This document shows, in pieces, positions 21,676 to 32,099 of a stretch of 64,000 nt of DNA (positions are counted from its first letter, which is position 1; each line of letters opens with the position of its first letter). The translations under genes were made by a program, and so were the position numbers. The stretch is from assembly GCA_037501455.1 (NCBI GenBank), contig CM074858.1, positions 15,116,501-15,180,500 of the forward strand. Reading direction: 5' to 3'. Under the pieces are notes generated by a model. That model saw only the letters and a list, made by a program, of their open reading frames with translations. It had not been told where the DNA came from and did not search any database. The DNA comes from Lantana camara (Eukaryota > Streptophyta > Magnoliopsida > Lamiales > Verbenaceae).

Positions 21676-23136
21676 ATGTCTAGAGAGCATATCAACCAAC
21701 TGTTGGATAAGATTAAAAAGATTCTACGAGAGAATCAGGATCCGCGAAAGGCAAAGAAGAATTATGCATCTCCCCAAGTAGGGACTCAAGATGGAGTGAT
21801 ACGGGAAGAGGAACCGATGCCAGCCGTGTTACCAGCTAACATGACAATTGAACAACTGCGAGCCTTGGTGGAGATGATTATTGAGGCACAGGTAAAGCGG
21901 GAAGGGCCCAGTCGAGTGCGGGGATATTGTGAGATATCGGAAGGCGATACCCAAATGAGTGGGAAAGAAAAAAGAACTCGAATGGACACGAACGACCTGG
22001 AGGGAGAATCGGACACTAAAGATGAAAATTACCATGAGAGGGAGGGCCGAACTACAACCCCAACCGTATTTAGGACCAGAGCTCCACTGGTTAAGAAAAC
22101 CAATAATTGGGAAGAGCGGATGCAAGATCTAGGAAAAGCTGTGGAAGATCTGAAGCGGAACATGCAAGGCCCCATGCAAGAAAAGAAAGGAAGCCCCTTT
22201 TCAGAGGACGTGATGGAAGAGGATCTCCCATATAATTTTCAATCTATACAAGTGGGTAAGTGTGACGGGACGGGGGACCCGCTGGAGCACATCAGCGAGT
22301 TCGAGCATGTGGCCATGCTACACAAACTGCCCGACAAAATAAAGTGTAGAGTATTCGTCACAACTCTAAGAGGACCGGCGCAACGATGGTTTACTTTATT
22401 ACCTTCTAATGTGATACATTGTTTGGATGATTTTTGCAAACTATTCCAGAATCAGTTCATCAGTTCGCTCCATTATAGAAGAAACTCTATTAGTCTGTTT
22501 ACAATAAAACAAGGGGTGGGCGAACCCTTAAGAACATATGTCCAGCGATTTAGCCTTGAGGCGCTGGAGGTGCCATTCGCATCCACCGAGGTCAAGGCTA
22601 GCGCTATTGTACAAGGGCTGCAAGGGGGAGATTTTTTTCAATCATTGGCATTAGACCCAGTGCAAGACTTCGACGAGTTGTTGAAACGAGTAGGAAAATA
22701 CATCAACTTGGAAGAATGCTTAGTCGCAAGAGAAGTAGTGGTAAGCGAAGTAAATAAGAAAATGATAGGCCAGGAAGTATACACCACGAGAGATCGATGC
22801 CACATCGAGGGGGAAGCTCCACGTGTTTCCGATAGGTGTGACACCTATTTTGTACTTCAGGAAACACCTGAGATAATGTTGCAAAATGTCAAAAAGTTGG
22901 AAGGATTCCGATGGCCTCGGACACGAGCTGTGACACCACAAAGAGCCCCTTCGGATTTGTTTTGCGAATACCACAATGAATATGGACACCGAACGACGAA
23001 GTGTAAATATCTGAAGAATGAAATACAAAGATTGGCCCGCGAAGGAAAATTACAAGATTTCGTAACATGGGGGACTACGCCGAACAGGGAACACGACCAA
23101 CGATCTAGGCAACATACACGGGTGGAAACCGAATAG
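21676..23136 (+). CDS. gag: Gag protein of gag-only gypsy element
   Basis: 486 residues, uninterrupted. A charged N-terminal half (helical basic start, Glu/Arg-rich linker to about 185) precedes the retrotransposon gag domain (about 195-360; DPLEHISEFEHVAMLHKLP, LRGPAQRWFTLLPS, FTIKQGVGEPLRTYVQRF). A zinc knuckle follows near 430 with the pattern C-x2-H-x4/5-H-x4-C (CEYHNEYGHRTTKC), then a Lys/Glu-rich tail. It should form the particle that packages the RNA. Intact gag with no pol suggests it relies on another element's enzymes. ATG at 21676 follows the primer site by about 85 bases and is the first long-frame start. Confidence 0.88.
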   Translation: MSREHINQLLDKIKKILRENQDPRKAKKNYASPQVGTQDGVIREEEPMPAVLPANMTIEQLRALVEMIIEAQVKREGPSRVRGYCEISEGDTQMSGKEKRTRMDTNDLEGESDTKDENYHEREGRTTTPTVFRTRAPLVKKTNNWEERMQDLGKAVEDLKRNMQGPMQEKKGSPFSEDVMEEDLPYNFQSIQVGKCDGTGDPLEHISEFEHVAMLHKLPDKIKCRVFVTTLRGPAQRWFTLLPSNVIHCLDDFCKLFQNQFISSLHYRRNSISLFTIKQGVGEPLRTYVQRFSLEALEVPFASTEVKASAIVQGLQGGDFFQSLALDPVQDFDELLKRVGKYINLEECLVAREVVVSEVNKKMIGQEVYTTRDRCHIEGEAPRVSDRCDTYFVLQETPEIMLQNVKKLEGFRWPRTRAVTPQRAPSDLFCEYHNEYGHRTTKCKYLKNEIQRLAREGKLQDFVTWGTTPNREHDQRSRQHTRVETE

Positions 23137-23355
23137 ATAGTAGGAGATCGGCAGATCAGGGGAGTTATATATATGATAGTAGGCGGCGAACAGAATAAGA
23201 CGAAGCTAGATAAAGTGCTCGTTGACTCGGTGGGATGTGGCCCAAACAAACAAAAACGGATAGGAGTGCAATTGCCTAGCGAGCTAGAGTCAGAAGGCAT
23301 TGAGCTGCCGCGAGCTGGGAATGCACAGCCCTCGAAGAATTTCTACGCTTACTAA
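23137..23355 (+). pseudogene. Protease remnant with internal deletion
   Basis: The 60-codon frame at 23173-23355 starts MIVGGEQNK and continues to KVLVDSVGCG. In the related element at 50571-50903 (minus) the motifs DMIVGG and KRVLVDSGSS are about 80 residues apart; here about 10 residues separate them. The protease entrance is therefore kept but its middle and everything downstream have been removed. Confidence 0.6.
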
Positions 23356-23563
23356 CATTGCGGTTGTACTCTTTTTCCCTCGTAAGAATTATTACTGAAA
23401 GATTTTTTTTTCCTATTACGAGGTTTTTAACGAGGCAACATGAACGCATGTTAGATAAGTTGTTTTTCTTTCAAAGCAAATAAAGACCTCTTATATGCTA
23501 TGACTTTCATTTTCTTTTGAATTAATATATATTTCTTGCTTAGAATGCATTGTCAAATCCGTG

Positions 23564-23840
23564 ATATGGTACATATGAAAATCTTGCCGAATGGCAAATG
23601 ATCATCAGAGTTTTGGTCCAGAAAACTTATGAAATTTTTGCCGAATGGCAAACGGCCATTAGTGTTTTGGTCGAGAAAAATTATGAAAATCTTGCCGAAT
23701 GGCAAATGACCATCAGAGTTTTGGTCTAGGAAAATTATGAAATTCTTGCCGAATGGCAAACGACCATTCGAGTTTTGGTCGAGAAAAGTCATGAAAATCC
23801 TACCGAATGGTAGGTGCCCATTTGAGATTTGATCGAGAAA
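23564..23840. repeat. 54-bp tandem repeat, five copies, in 3' region of gag-only element
   Basis: The CCG of TTGCCGAATGGCAA recurs at 23587, 23641, 23695, 23749 and 23803, exactly 54 bases apart each time. Because 54 is a multiple of three, the minus strand stays open and yields a spurious 18-residue repeat (LDQNSNGRLPFGKNFI-like). Each unit holds the near-palindrome TTGCCGAATGGCAA. Hypervariable tandem repeats before the 3' LTR are a documented habit of Tat-type gypsy elements. Confidence 0.92.
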
Positions 23841-24126
23841 ATAATAATAATAAACATTGCAGGATATCCGCAAACTGGCCCACTCGCCATCATGTGTTCC
23901 TTCACGCGAGCTGGGGCACTCTTTGTCTAGCAAGAGCCCGCGCACACGAGCTGGCGCATGGACCACTTATCCGAGCTCAAAGTTATTGATTGTCATATAT
24001 ATGTTAATTGATTTTATTAGCTATCCACGAGTTCCTACTTACTTCTTTGACGATTCAAAAATATATTCCCTTTTGTTGTTGCCACGTTATCAAAACCATT
24101 CCCCATCTAACGAGCTGAAATGGTCT

Positions 24127-24140
24127 TGAGGGGGGGAGTA
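24127..24140 (+). other. Polypurine tract of gag-only element
   Basis: TTGAGGGGGGGAGTAG lies right before the 3' LTR TGATGGGG at 24142. Confidence 0.8.
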
Positions 24141-24141
24141 G

Positions 24142-24556
24142 TGATGGGGACCACCCTATAGGACACGTGACAACAACTCACACATGTACGAGTAGAAGGA
24201 CACTGCGGATAAGAACGACTCCATGGATATACAAGTAGAAGAAGGACTCTACGGATAAGAACGAATCCACGTGAATCTTTGCATATACGGATAGAATAAG
24301 GATTCTGCGGATAAGAAGAATCCACGCGAATCTATGCACATATGAATAGAATAAGGATTCTACGGATAGGAACGAATAGAAGAAGCACTCGGGAAGGACT
24401 CTAATGTAGACGATTAGTAAACCCTAACTGGACTCTTTGTATTTGCCTATATAAAGGAGACGAATAGACGCAAATGACACACATAACAAAACAATACAAA
24501 ACAAAGAGAAAAGGAGCAAGAGAGAAAAGAGGAGCCATTCTTATTGATACTCATCA
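24142..24556 (+). mobile_element. 3' LTR of gag-only element (415 bp)
   Basis: Four differences from the 5' LTR. Followed by ATGTG at 24557-24561. Confidence 0.92.
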
Positions 24557-24561
24557 ATGTG

Positions 24562-25127
24562 TAACTTTTTTTTTTGTTCTTTTAATTGGATAAAGATAAG
24601 AATTCGACCTCAAAAAAATCTTGATATTGTCCTTATTTATGTTCTTTCCGTCCACATCCAACTGTATCCACGGGCTTTTATTTATTTATTTATTTTAAAT
24701 TATTTATTTAAGTTCTAGTCAAATAACTGAGCTTGTTAGTTGCCAATAGGATTGGTTCAAGTAATTTTTTTCGCGGAACTAACCCAAATTTAATTTCACT
24801 ATGGGATGTATGTTTTTTCTTTTAAAAAAAAAAAAAAAAGCTTGTTGGTTCTAGAGCTTTTATTGTCTTCACTTATAATTAAAAAATAATCAAATTTACA
24901 TACTTTAAAATTTGATTTAGCGCTACAAACATTACGTTTGAGAAAATACAGAACACTATTTGGCCTGTATATTGTTATAATCGTGAATTTCAAGCTAAAT
25001 ATGAATTAATATTTGGATTTTTTTTGAAATAAATATAATTTCATCAAAATTCATCAACTGATGCACTGTATATAATCTTTAAAACGAGAAATTCGGTTAA
25101 TTTTTTAAAATATCTAACTACGTCAAA
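24562..25127. other. AT-rich sequence between elements
   Basis: Homopolymer A run at 24824-24838 and low-complexity T/A; no gene recognised. AAA at 25125-25127 is the CACTA target duplication. Confidence 0.5.
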
Positions 25128-25715
25128 CACTACAAGAAAACAGGCGAATTTCGAGGGAAATTTCCGAATTTCCGAGGGATTTCCGAGGAAATTCGAAGGA
25201 ATTCCGAGGAAACTCGCCAAATTAATTTCCGAGGGAATATTCCCTCGGAAATCCCTTGGAAATGTTAGTGCCAAGGTTAGCCGCCAATTTTTCCGAGGGA
25301 TTTCCGAGGGAATATTCCCTCGGAAAAATAAAAATTATTTAATTTTAAAATTAAAACTATTTTTCGAGGGATTTTCGAGGGAATTATTCCTTTGGAAATT
25401 TTCAAATATTAATTCTTGAATTTTCCGAGGGAATTTCCGATGGAAAAATGAAACTTATTTAATTTTTAAATTAATACTATTTTCCGAGGGATTTCCAGGG
25501 AATAATTCCCTCGGAAAATTAAAACTAATTATTTCTTAGACTAGGGATTTCCCTCGGAAAGTAAAACTTATTTAATTTTTAAACAAACTTTCATCTTATT
25601 AAATTGATTTTTTAATGAATATTCTATTGTATGAACATTCCGAGGGATTTCCGAGGGAAAATGAAAATTCCCTCGCAAATCCCTAGGAATTCCCTCTGAA
25701 TTTTCCTTGCCAATT
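25128..25715. repeat. Left subterminal repeat zone of CACTA element
   Basis: About twenty variants of TTTCCGAGGGAA in both orientations alternate with AT-rich spacers (AAAATTTTTAATTTTTAAA-like). Confidence 0.9.
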
Positions 25716-26520
25716 TTTAATATTGAAGACTACGTAACGATTCGTTGAATTTAATTACAATCCATGATAATTATATGCGTTATTAGTGAATTTAATAAGC
25801 TAATGATAGTTTTTATATTAATAATTTGTAATTATACATATGTAATCGAACTTTGGATAAGTATTTCGTACTAAATCAATGTAGATGTTCGTGTTCTTTT
25901 CAATTAAAATCGAATTTGTACTTCATATATAATATATTTGCACGACATCAATTTTTTCTTATTTTTATCATTAACAAAAAAAATTTGGTGTTTTAAAATC
26001 TATATGTTAAAGTATGATTTTCTTCTTTTTTTTAATTTATTTTATGAAAAATTCCGAGGGAAGGAATTTTCCTTGCTAATTTTTAATATTGAAGTCTACG
26101 TAACGATTCGTTGAATATAATTACAATCCATGATAATTATATGCATTATCAGTGAATTTAATAAGCTAATGATAGTTTTTGTATTAATAATTTATAATTA
26201 TACATATGTAATCGAACTTTGGATAAGTATTTCGAACGATATCAATGTAGAAGTTCGTGTTCTTTTCAATTGAAATCGAATTTTTACTTCATATATAATA
26301 TATATTCGTGCGACATTAATTTTTTTATTTATTTCATTAATAAATAAAATTTCACGTTATGACATTGATATTTTAAAATATGATTTTCTGTTTTTATATT
26401 TTATTTTATGAAAAATTCCGAGGGAATTCCGAGTAATTGATAGTTATACATATGTAATCAAACTTTCTATAAGTACTTCCAACGATATCATTCTAGATGT
26501 TCATGCTCGTTTAACTTGAA
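25700..26520. repeat. Diverged ~366-bp direct repeats inside CACTA element
   Basis: TTTTCCTTGC at 25701 and 26067 begin two long, similar units (both include TACGTAACGATTCGTTGAAT and TACATATGTAATCGAACTTT). A partial third unit starts near 26415 with TACATATGTAATCAAACTTT. Confidence 0.8.
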
Positions 26521-26867
26521 ATCGAATTTCGTATTCAAATATTTGTGGCACATCGTGTTTTTTATTTTATTTTAATTCATTTATAAACAAAACTTTGTGT
26601 TATTCAATTGAATTTTTTAAAAAATATTTTTCTCTCACTCTTTTTTTTTTTAATTTTTTATATTAAATTCCGAGGGAAAGTAGAAATTCCCTCGAAAATT
26701 TCCATAATTATTTTTAAATTATTACCTATTTGCTTTCTAATTTAAATTATGTGGGCCGATTTTCTATTTATTAAGTGTTGGGGTAGTTTTCATAATTTTA
26801 AAATTTCTAACTTGGGTTTAATTGATCTTATTGGAAACCGGAGGACTCAATTGCATTACCTAAACTT

Positions 26868-27180
26868 TTGAGGGACTTATTTACAATATTGGAAGAAGAA
26901 GGCCTTTATGACAGCGGTTGTCGCTGCTCCCTCATCCTGATGAAGAAACGGAACGATAATCACCACCGTGGCAGTCGACCACCATCCACCAGCTTCGGAC
27001 AGCCATGGATTCCGACTGCCTCCGACGAGACACCGCATCGCCACCGCCTCCTTCTTCCACCTCTCTTGGACCGATTCTTCCCTCTCCCAATTTCAGAAGG
27101 CAAGAAACAGCAGCGTTTCAAGGCCAATTCGAGAAAGCCTCTCTGCGTTGGTCTCACCCGCTCCCTTCCCGATGGTAACC
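26868..27180 (+). other. Possible captured gene exon inside CACTA element
   Basis: A roughly 300-base block is much richer in G+C than its surroundings. It has an ORF opening at 26868 (119 codons) with His/Arg/Pro-rich content, then CCCGATGGTAACCCTAATTTTCC, which reads like an exon end and splice donor at about 27173, followed by about 1.7 kb of T-rich intron-like sequence. It resembles the 5' end of a host gene, but I recognise no protein domain; some of it may be untranslated leader. Confidence 0.4.
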
Positions 27181-29190
27181 CTAATTTTCCTGTCGATTTG
27201 TTGATATTGGCGATTTTATTTGGTTGATTGTTTGCTTTGCGTTTTAATGCTTGATGGTAACCCTAGAATAGTTGATGATTGAGGTTCGAAATTTGGTTCT
27301 ATTGAGCTTAGTTGTTCTTGTAGCTAGCTTTTAATTTGTGTTCCTATGTGGCTGCTGGTTAGTATCTGGAGAAATGGTTGTGGCTTTGAGCATTTGAAGG
27401 AATATATGCTTTATACACTTTGGTATGGGAATCTGAATCGAGTATATGCTTCTTCTCAATAAGAAAGCAGAAATTGAGTGATTTTCGTCATTTATTTGTT
27501 AATCTAGAAAATTCGTAATTGCATTTATAGTTCACTTAGTGAATCTGCTGATAGGGAACTTATAAATCTGTAACTTCAAGCTAACCTTATGCTTCAATTG
27601 TCTAATGTATTAACAGTTCAGTTGACTATAGATCACACTCTGTTGTGGTGCATGATAGGCGATAGATTGATTCGCCATGGGATTGTTAGATAGTTAATTA
27701 TTTATTAACAATCCAACAAGAATAAAATAAATAAAAATTTGTATTATGAAGCTAATCTTATTTGAGAGAGCTTTTTTCTTTATGTTTTCTTTGTCTTAAT
27801 CACAGATGTTCATTAAAAGTGTGTAGAATTCCACCTTCTATGTGAACCAACATTTGATATACCAAGAAGTAATTGTTTTACAATAAACCTATTATAAATA
27901 TTTGAATTTTACATGATGCTATGTCCAATATTTAGCAATAATCTTGTTTTGGTTTTGCCACCACAGCTCTTGTTGTAGCAAATTCTGCTGATCATTCAAC
28001 ATCTATTTGTTGGAAACTTCAACACAGCTGCCAAAAGGGTCATTCTTATTCTACACTTTGAGAATGAGAATGGTTTTACAGAATAGTTCCTTCTAGGTCT
28101 GCTCTCAACTTAATAAATCCATAAATTACATGAAATTAATTTTGTATGGAATGGAGTCTTTCTAATTACTTGAGCTATCATTGTACTCTGGGCTTTGGTT
28201 TTCTTTTTGATTTGTTTATAAGCATTAAATCCTGAAGGTTCAAAATGTTTGATTAGCAACTTACCCCATCCACTACTAACATGTACCCATTGAAATAAGT
28301 TTGATTGGTCAAGCTTTGTTCATGTATCTTGCGTGTATATTTCAGTTTTAAAGGTTGTAAGAGGTATTGTACGAGGTGGTTTGGCTGCATAGTTCAAAAT
28401 AATCGAGGTTTGTTCATGTGTTCTTGATCATTGATTTTGACCTTGTAGCATTTCGATTCGGCCTCATTAATATTGATTACTTATTCTTAATATTTTCAGG
28501 TTTAACATTTGTTGAATATTGAACACTTTGCTAGAGAGTAAGCATGGATGTACTCTTATTATTTTCTTGTTGAGGAATGTTAGCAATATATATATATATA
28601 TATGTCTGAAATATTTTTCAGAACTCGCTTATGTGTACAGTTTATCTCTGTATTGTAAATTGCAGATGCCAAAGGAGAATTTAGCAAACTATAGATATTG
28701 TCAAGGTAAACACTTCATAAAATAGTCTAAAATTTTTGTGTTTGCCTATGTTGATAGATGTATAAAATGATTCTTGATTAATGTTACTTGGATTTATCTT
28801 GCAGTAGTTGGTGTGATTAACAACATTCCCAGTGTAACGGTTGGAACTTCCAGCTTTATTTTCGGATGATAGTTGGGTAGTTGATGTAGCAGATGTAGCT
28901 TCAATTGTGATCATTTTGTTGGTACTAAATAATGTATGTGGATTACTTTATTATTTTTGGAGATAATTTTTGTTTTACAGTTTTGTTATTTCAGTAGATG
29001 ATTTTATTTTAATGTAAGAACAAATGATTTTTGACATTAAATATTTAATTATATTTATGTTTTTAGATTTGTGATTTGATATATATTTACATTTCAGATT
29101 ATAAATAAATATTTTATAGTAAGTATAATATTTTTTCATAATAAAAATATATAATAAATTTTATTTATAGAAAATTATAATAAATTTTAT
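27181..29190. other. Non-coding interior of CACTA element
   Basis: T-rich, intron-like sequence with several TTTNCAG / GTAAG-like sites (for example GTATGGGAATC near 27424 and TTTTCAGGTTTAAC at 28494) and a short (TA)n at about 28588. No conserved protein was found. It may be captured introns or old transposase sequence. Confidence 0.4.
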
Positions 29191-29921
29191 TTAAAGAAAT
29201 CCGAGGGAATTTCGAGGGAGTTCCCTCGGAAAAATAAAATTTAATAAAAAAATGAAAGGTAAGATTCCGAGGGAAAAATCCTTCGGAATTCCCTAGGAAA
29301 ATAAATTTCTACAAAATCATGGCAAAATTCCGAGGGAATTTCCGAGGGAAATCCCTCGGAATTTGTTTTGTCCAGTTTTTTTATTTTGATTTCTGAGGGA
29401 AATCCCTCGGAAATATTTGTCTTTATTTTTTATTTTGTCCAGTTTTTTTATTTTGATTTCTGAGGGAAATCTCTCGGAAATATTTGTCTTTATTTTTTAA
29501 ATTTTATTTTCCGAGGGAATTACCTCCTCACAAATTAAATTTTAAAAAATAAGCCAAAAAAATTACCGAGGGAATTCCCTCGAAAATATTTTTCTCGGAT
29601 AATTTTGCGAGGGAATTTAGAATTGGGTATATTTCGAGGGAATTTTCGAGGGAATTCCCTTGGAATTATTTTCCTCAGATTATTTTGCGAGGGAATAACG
29701 TAACTGGGATTTTTCTGAGGGAATTCTGAGGAAAATAAAAATAATTAAATTTCCCTCGGAATTAATATTTTCGAGGGAATTCCCTCGGAACGAATTCCGA
29801 TGGGGGTTTTTCCGAGGGAATGGATTCCGAGGGAATTCCCTCGGAAACTGCCAATTTCCGAGGGAATCCCTCGAAATTCCCTAGGAAATTTCTCTCGGAA
29901 TTCGATTGTTTTCTTGTAGTG
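29190..29921. repeat. Right subterminal repeat zone of CACTA element
   Basis: Dense TTCCGAGGGAA / TTCCCTCGGAA motifs, mirroring the left zone. A ~70-base duplicate (TTTTTTATTTTGATTTCTGA) occurs near 29375 and 29441. Confidence 0.9.
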
Positions 29922-30359
29922 AAATCTTAAGGTACATATAGGGGTGGCAAAATGGGTTGAACCCAATGGGTCCAACCCATTTTAAGGGGGTTGGGTTGGT
30001 TTGGTTTTGATGAAATTTGAATTGGGTTGGTTTGGGTTGGGCTAATAATGGTTTAAGAGAGAATTGAGTTCTTTATGGGTTGGGTTGGGTTGGGTTGATA
30101 TTGGTTTTGAATTGGGTTTGTAATGGTTTAAACTCAATTATGTAATTTTAATGTTTTAGTACTATTTTACCCTTCACATAAATTAAATATTATATTTATC
30201 TAACATTATTTATATATAATTAATTAATTATTAATTACATATTTTTTACACACACTAACACACATTTTCACACACTAACACAATTTTACATATATTTTCA
30301 CACACTAACACATTTTTTTACACATATTTACACACACTAATATAATTTTACACATATTT

Positions 30360-31465
30360 TCACACACGGAAACGATTTGACCTATTTTTCAATATGTTCT
30401 ATCTATTTTAGATCCGTTTGACCCATTTTGGATCAATTTTGCCCGTTTTTCAACCTGTTCGATCTATTTTAGACTCGTTTGGCCCGTTTTGAACCCGTTT
30501 CACCGATTTTTCGACCCATTCGATCTACTTTGGATTCGTTTGGTCCATTTTAGTCCATTTTCACCCGTTTTTCAACATTTTCAACCTATATTGGACTCGT
30601 CTGACCTGTTTTGCACTCTTTTTACCCATTTTTTGACGTGATTGACCTATTTTGGATTTATTTGACCCATTTTGGGCTCGTTTCACCCATTTTTTAACTT
30701 GTTCGATCTACTTCAAACTTATTTGACCCGTTTTGGGCCCGTTTCACCCATTTTCAACCAATTTATGAATCGTTTTACCCATTTTGGGTTCGTTTCACTC
30801 GTTTTTTGACCTGTTCGACCTATTTTTAACTCATTTGACTTATTTAGGCCTGTTTCACCCCCTTTTCGACCTGTATAATCAATTTTAGACTCGTTTTGGA
30901 CCCGTTTAACCCATTTTTCAACTTGTTCAATCTATTTCAGACTCGGTTGACCCATTTTCGGTCCGTTTTACCCATTTTTGACCTATTTATGACTCATTTG
31001 ACCCATTTTGGATCCGTTTCACTCATTTTTCAACCTGTTCGACCCATTTACGACTCGTTTGATCGATTTGGTCTCGTTTCACCCGTTTTTCAACATGTTC
31101 GACTTATTTGGATAAATTTTACTCATTTTGGACCAATTTAAAATGTTTGAATTTATATGACCCGTTTGGATCCATTCAACCCGTTTGGATCCATTTTATC
31201 CATTTTGGATCCATTCGACCCTTTGGATCCATTTTGAATCCATTTTACCCTTCTGGATCTATTATACCCATTTTGAATCCATTGGACCCGTTTGGATCTA
31301 TTTTACCAATTTTGGATCCATTCGATCAGTTTTTATCTATTACACCCATTTTGAATCCATTGGACCCGTTTGGATCTATTTTACTCATTTTGGATCCATT
31401 CGACCCGTTTGGATCTATTTTATCCATTTTAGATCCATTCCATCCGTTTGACCGATGCAGGCCCT
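30360..31465. repeat. Long tandem arrays GACCCATTTTGGATCCGTTT-like
   Basis: From 30360 to about 31140 a unit of roughly 60 bases repeats in diverged form, alternating TTGACCCATTTTGGA, CCGTTTCACCCATTTTT and CGACCTGTTCGATCTATTTT. From about 31145 to 31465 a related unit (GGACCCGTTTGGATCTATTTTA) recurs, with copies 78 bases apart (31284 and 31362). Confidence 0.85.
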
Positions 31466-31477
31466 CGAACCTAAATT

Positions 31478-31815
31478 GATGAAACGGGTCCAAAACTGGT
31501 CAAACGAGTCTAAAACTGGTCAAACAGATCGAAAAACGGGTGAAATAGGACTAAAATGGGTCAAACGAGTCTAAAATAGGTCGAACAGGTCGAAAAACAC
31601 CCCCAAAATGGGGCAAACGAGGCGTAAATAGGTCGAACAAGTCAAAAAACGAGTGAAACGGGTCCAAAACAGGTCAAACGGGTTTAAAATTGGTCAAACA
31701 GATCGAGAAATAAAAAACGGGCCCAAAATTGTCCAAACGATCAAACGTGTTCAAAACATGACAAATGAGTTGTAAATAGGTTAGTTGGGTCAAACTGGTT
31801 TAAAATTGGTCAAAT
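31478..31815. repeat. Inverted counterpart of the preceding arrays
   Basis: AACGGGTCCAAAACTGGTCAAACGAGTCTAAAA-type sequence is the reverse complement of the array at 30360-31140, so the transcript or single strand could fold back across about 1.4 kb. Confidence 0.8.
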
Positions 31816-32099
31816 GTATTAGTGAAGAGTAATTGACCAAAAAATAAAATAAAAAATAATGAAGGGTATATTGGACATTTAAGTATTTGGATTAAATAGG
31901 AACCCACAAAAAATCCATTATTGAACCCATTAATAAACCATTAAAACCCATCATAACCCATTAAAACCCATTTAAAACCCAAACCATTAAAAACCCATTA
32001 CAATACAACCCATTTTGAAACCAAATCATTTCAACCCAACCCACATGAGCCCAACCCAAAACCAGCCCAACCCACAAATTTGCCACCCCTAGGTACATA

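Larger units (their letters stand above)
21157..24556 (+). mobile_element. Gag-only Ty3/gypsy element (TR-GAG type), TSD ATGTG
   Basis: The 415-bp LTRs (TGATGGGGACC...CTCATCA) at 21157-21571 and 24142-24556 differ at four positions by my count. ATGTG flanks both sides. Inside are a primer site, an intact gag ORF, a fragment of protease, a 54-bp tandem array and a polypurine tract; RT, RNase H and integrase are missing. The gag style and primer site resemble the Tat/Retand side of non-chromovirus gypsy elements (inference), as does the broken element at 48228-53667. Confidence 0.92.
25128..29921. mobile_element. CACTA (En/Spm) transposon, non-autonomous, TSD AAA
   Basis: It begins CACTACAAGAAAACAGGCGA and ends with the complement of CACTACAAGAAAACAATCGA; AAA flanks both sides (25125-25127 and 29922-29924), matching the 3-bp duplication of this superfamily. 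Both subterminal zones are packed with TTCCGAGGGAA and its complement, the expected transposase-binding repeat zone. No long transposase ORF is present in 4.8 kb, so it is non-autonomous. The middle carries unrelated sequence (see 26868-27180). Confidence 0.93.
29939..32091. mobile_element. hAT-like foldback element, TIR TAGGGGTGGCAAA, TSD GGTACATA
   Basis: The terminal inverted repeat TAGGGGTGGCAAA / TTTGCCACCCCTA is flanked by GGTACATA at 29931-29938 and 32092-32099. T/CAGGG-type ends with an 8-bp duplication fit hAT; reading the ends one base shorter gives a 10-bp duplication, so a Mutator-like origin cannot be excluded. The interior has only tandem and inverted repeats, with open frames that are by-products of the repeats. 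It lies 17 bases from the CACTA element's right end. Confidence 0.8.

Noticed and set aside
23564..23840. Possible CRISPR-like array
   Set aside because: Repeats are contiguous and diverged, without unique spacers; plant retroelement context.
23553..23966. Minus-strand 137-codon ORF with repeated GRLPFGKNF
   Set aside because: A by-product of a 54-bp tandem repeat whose length is a multiple of three.
26868..27227. A real host gene
   Set aside because: It lies inside the CACTA element, has no recognised domain, and the ORF ends soon after the presumed donor; kept only as possible captured sequence.
30896..31479. Two repeat-rich ORFs (FDPF/HFGSI-like)
   Set aside because: They are translations of the tandem array in the foldback element; composition and repeats are explained by the DNA repeat.
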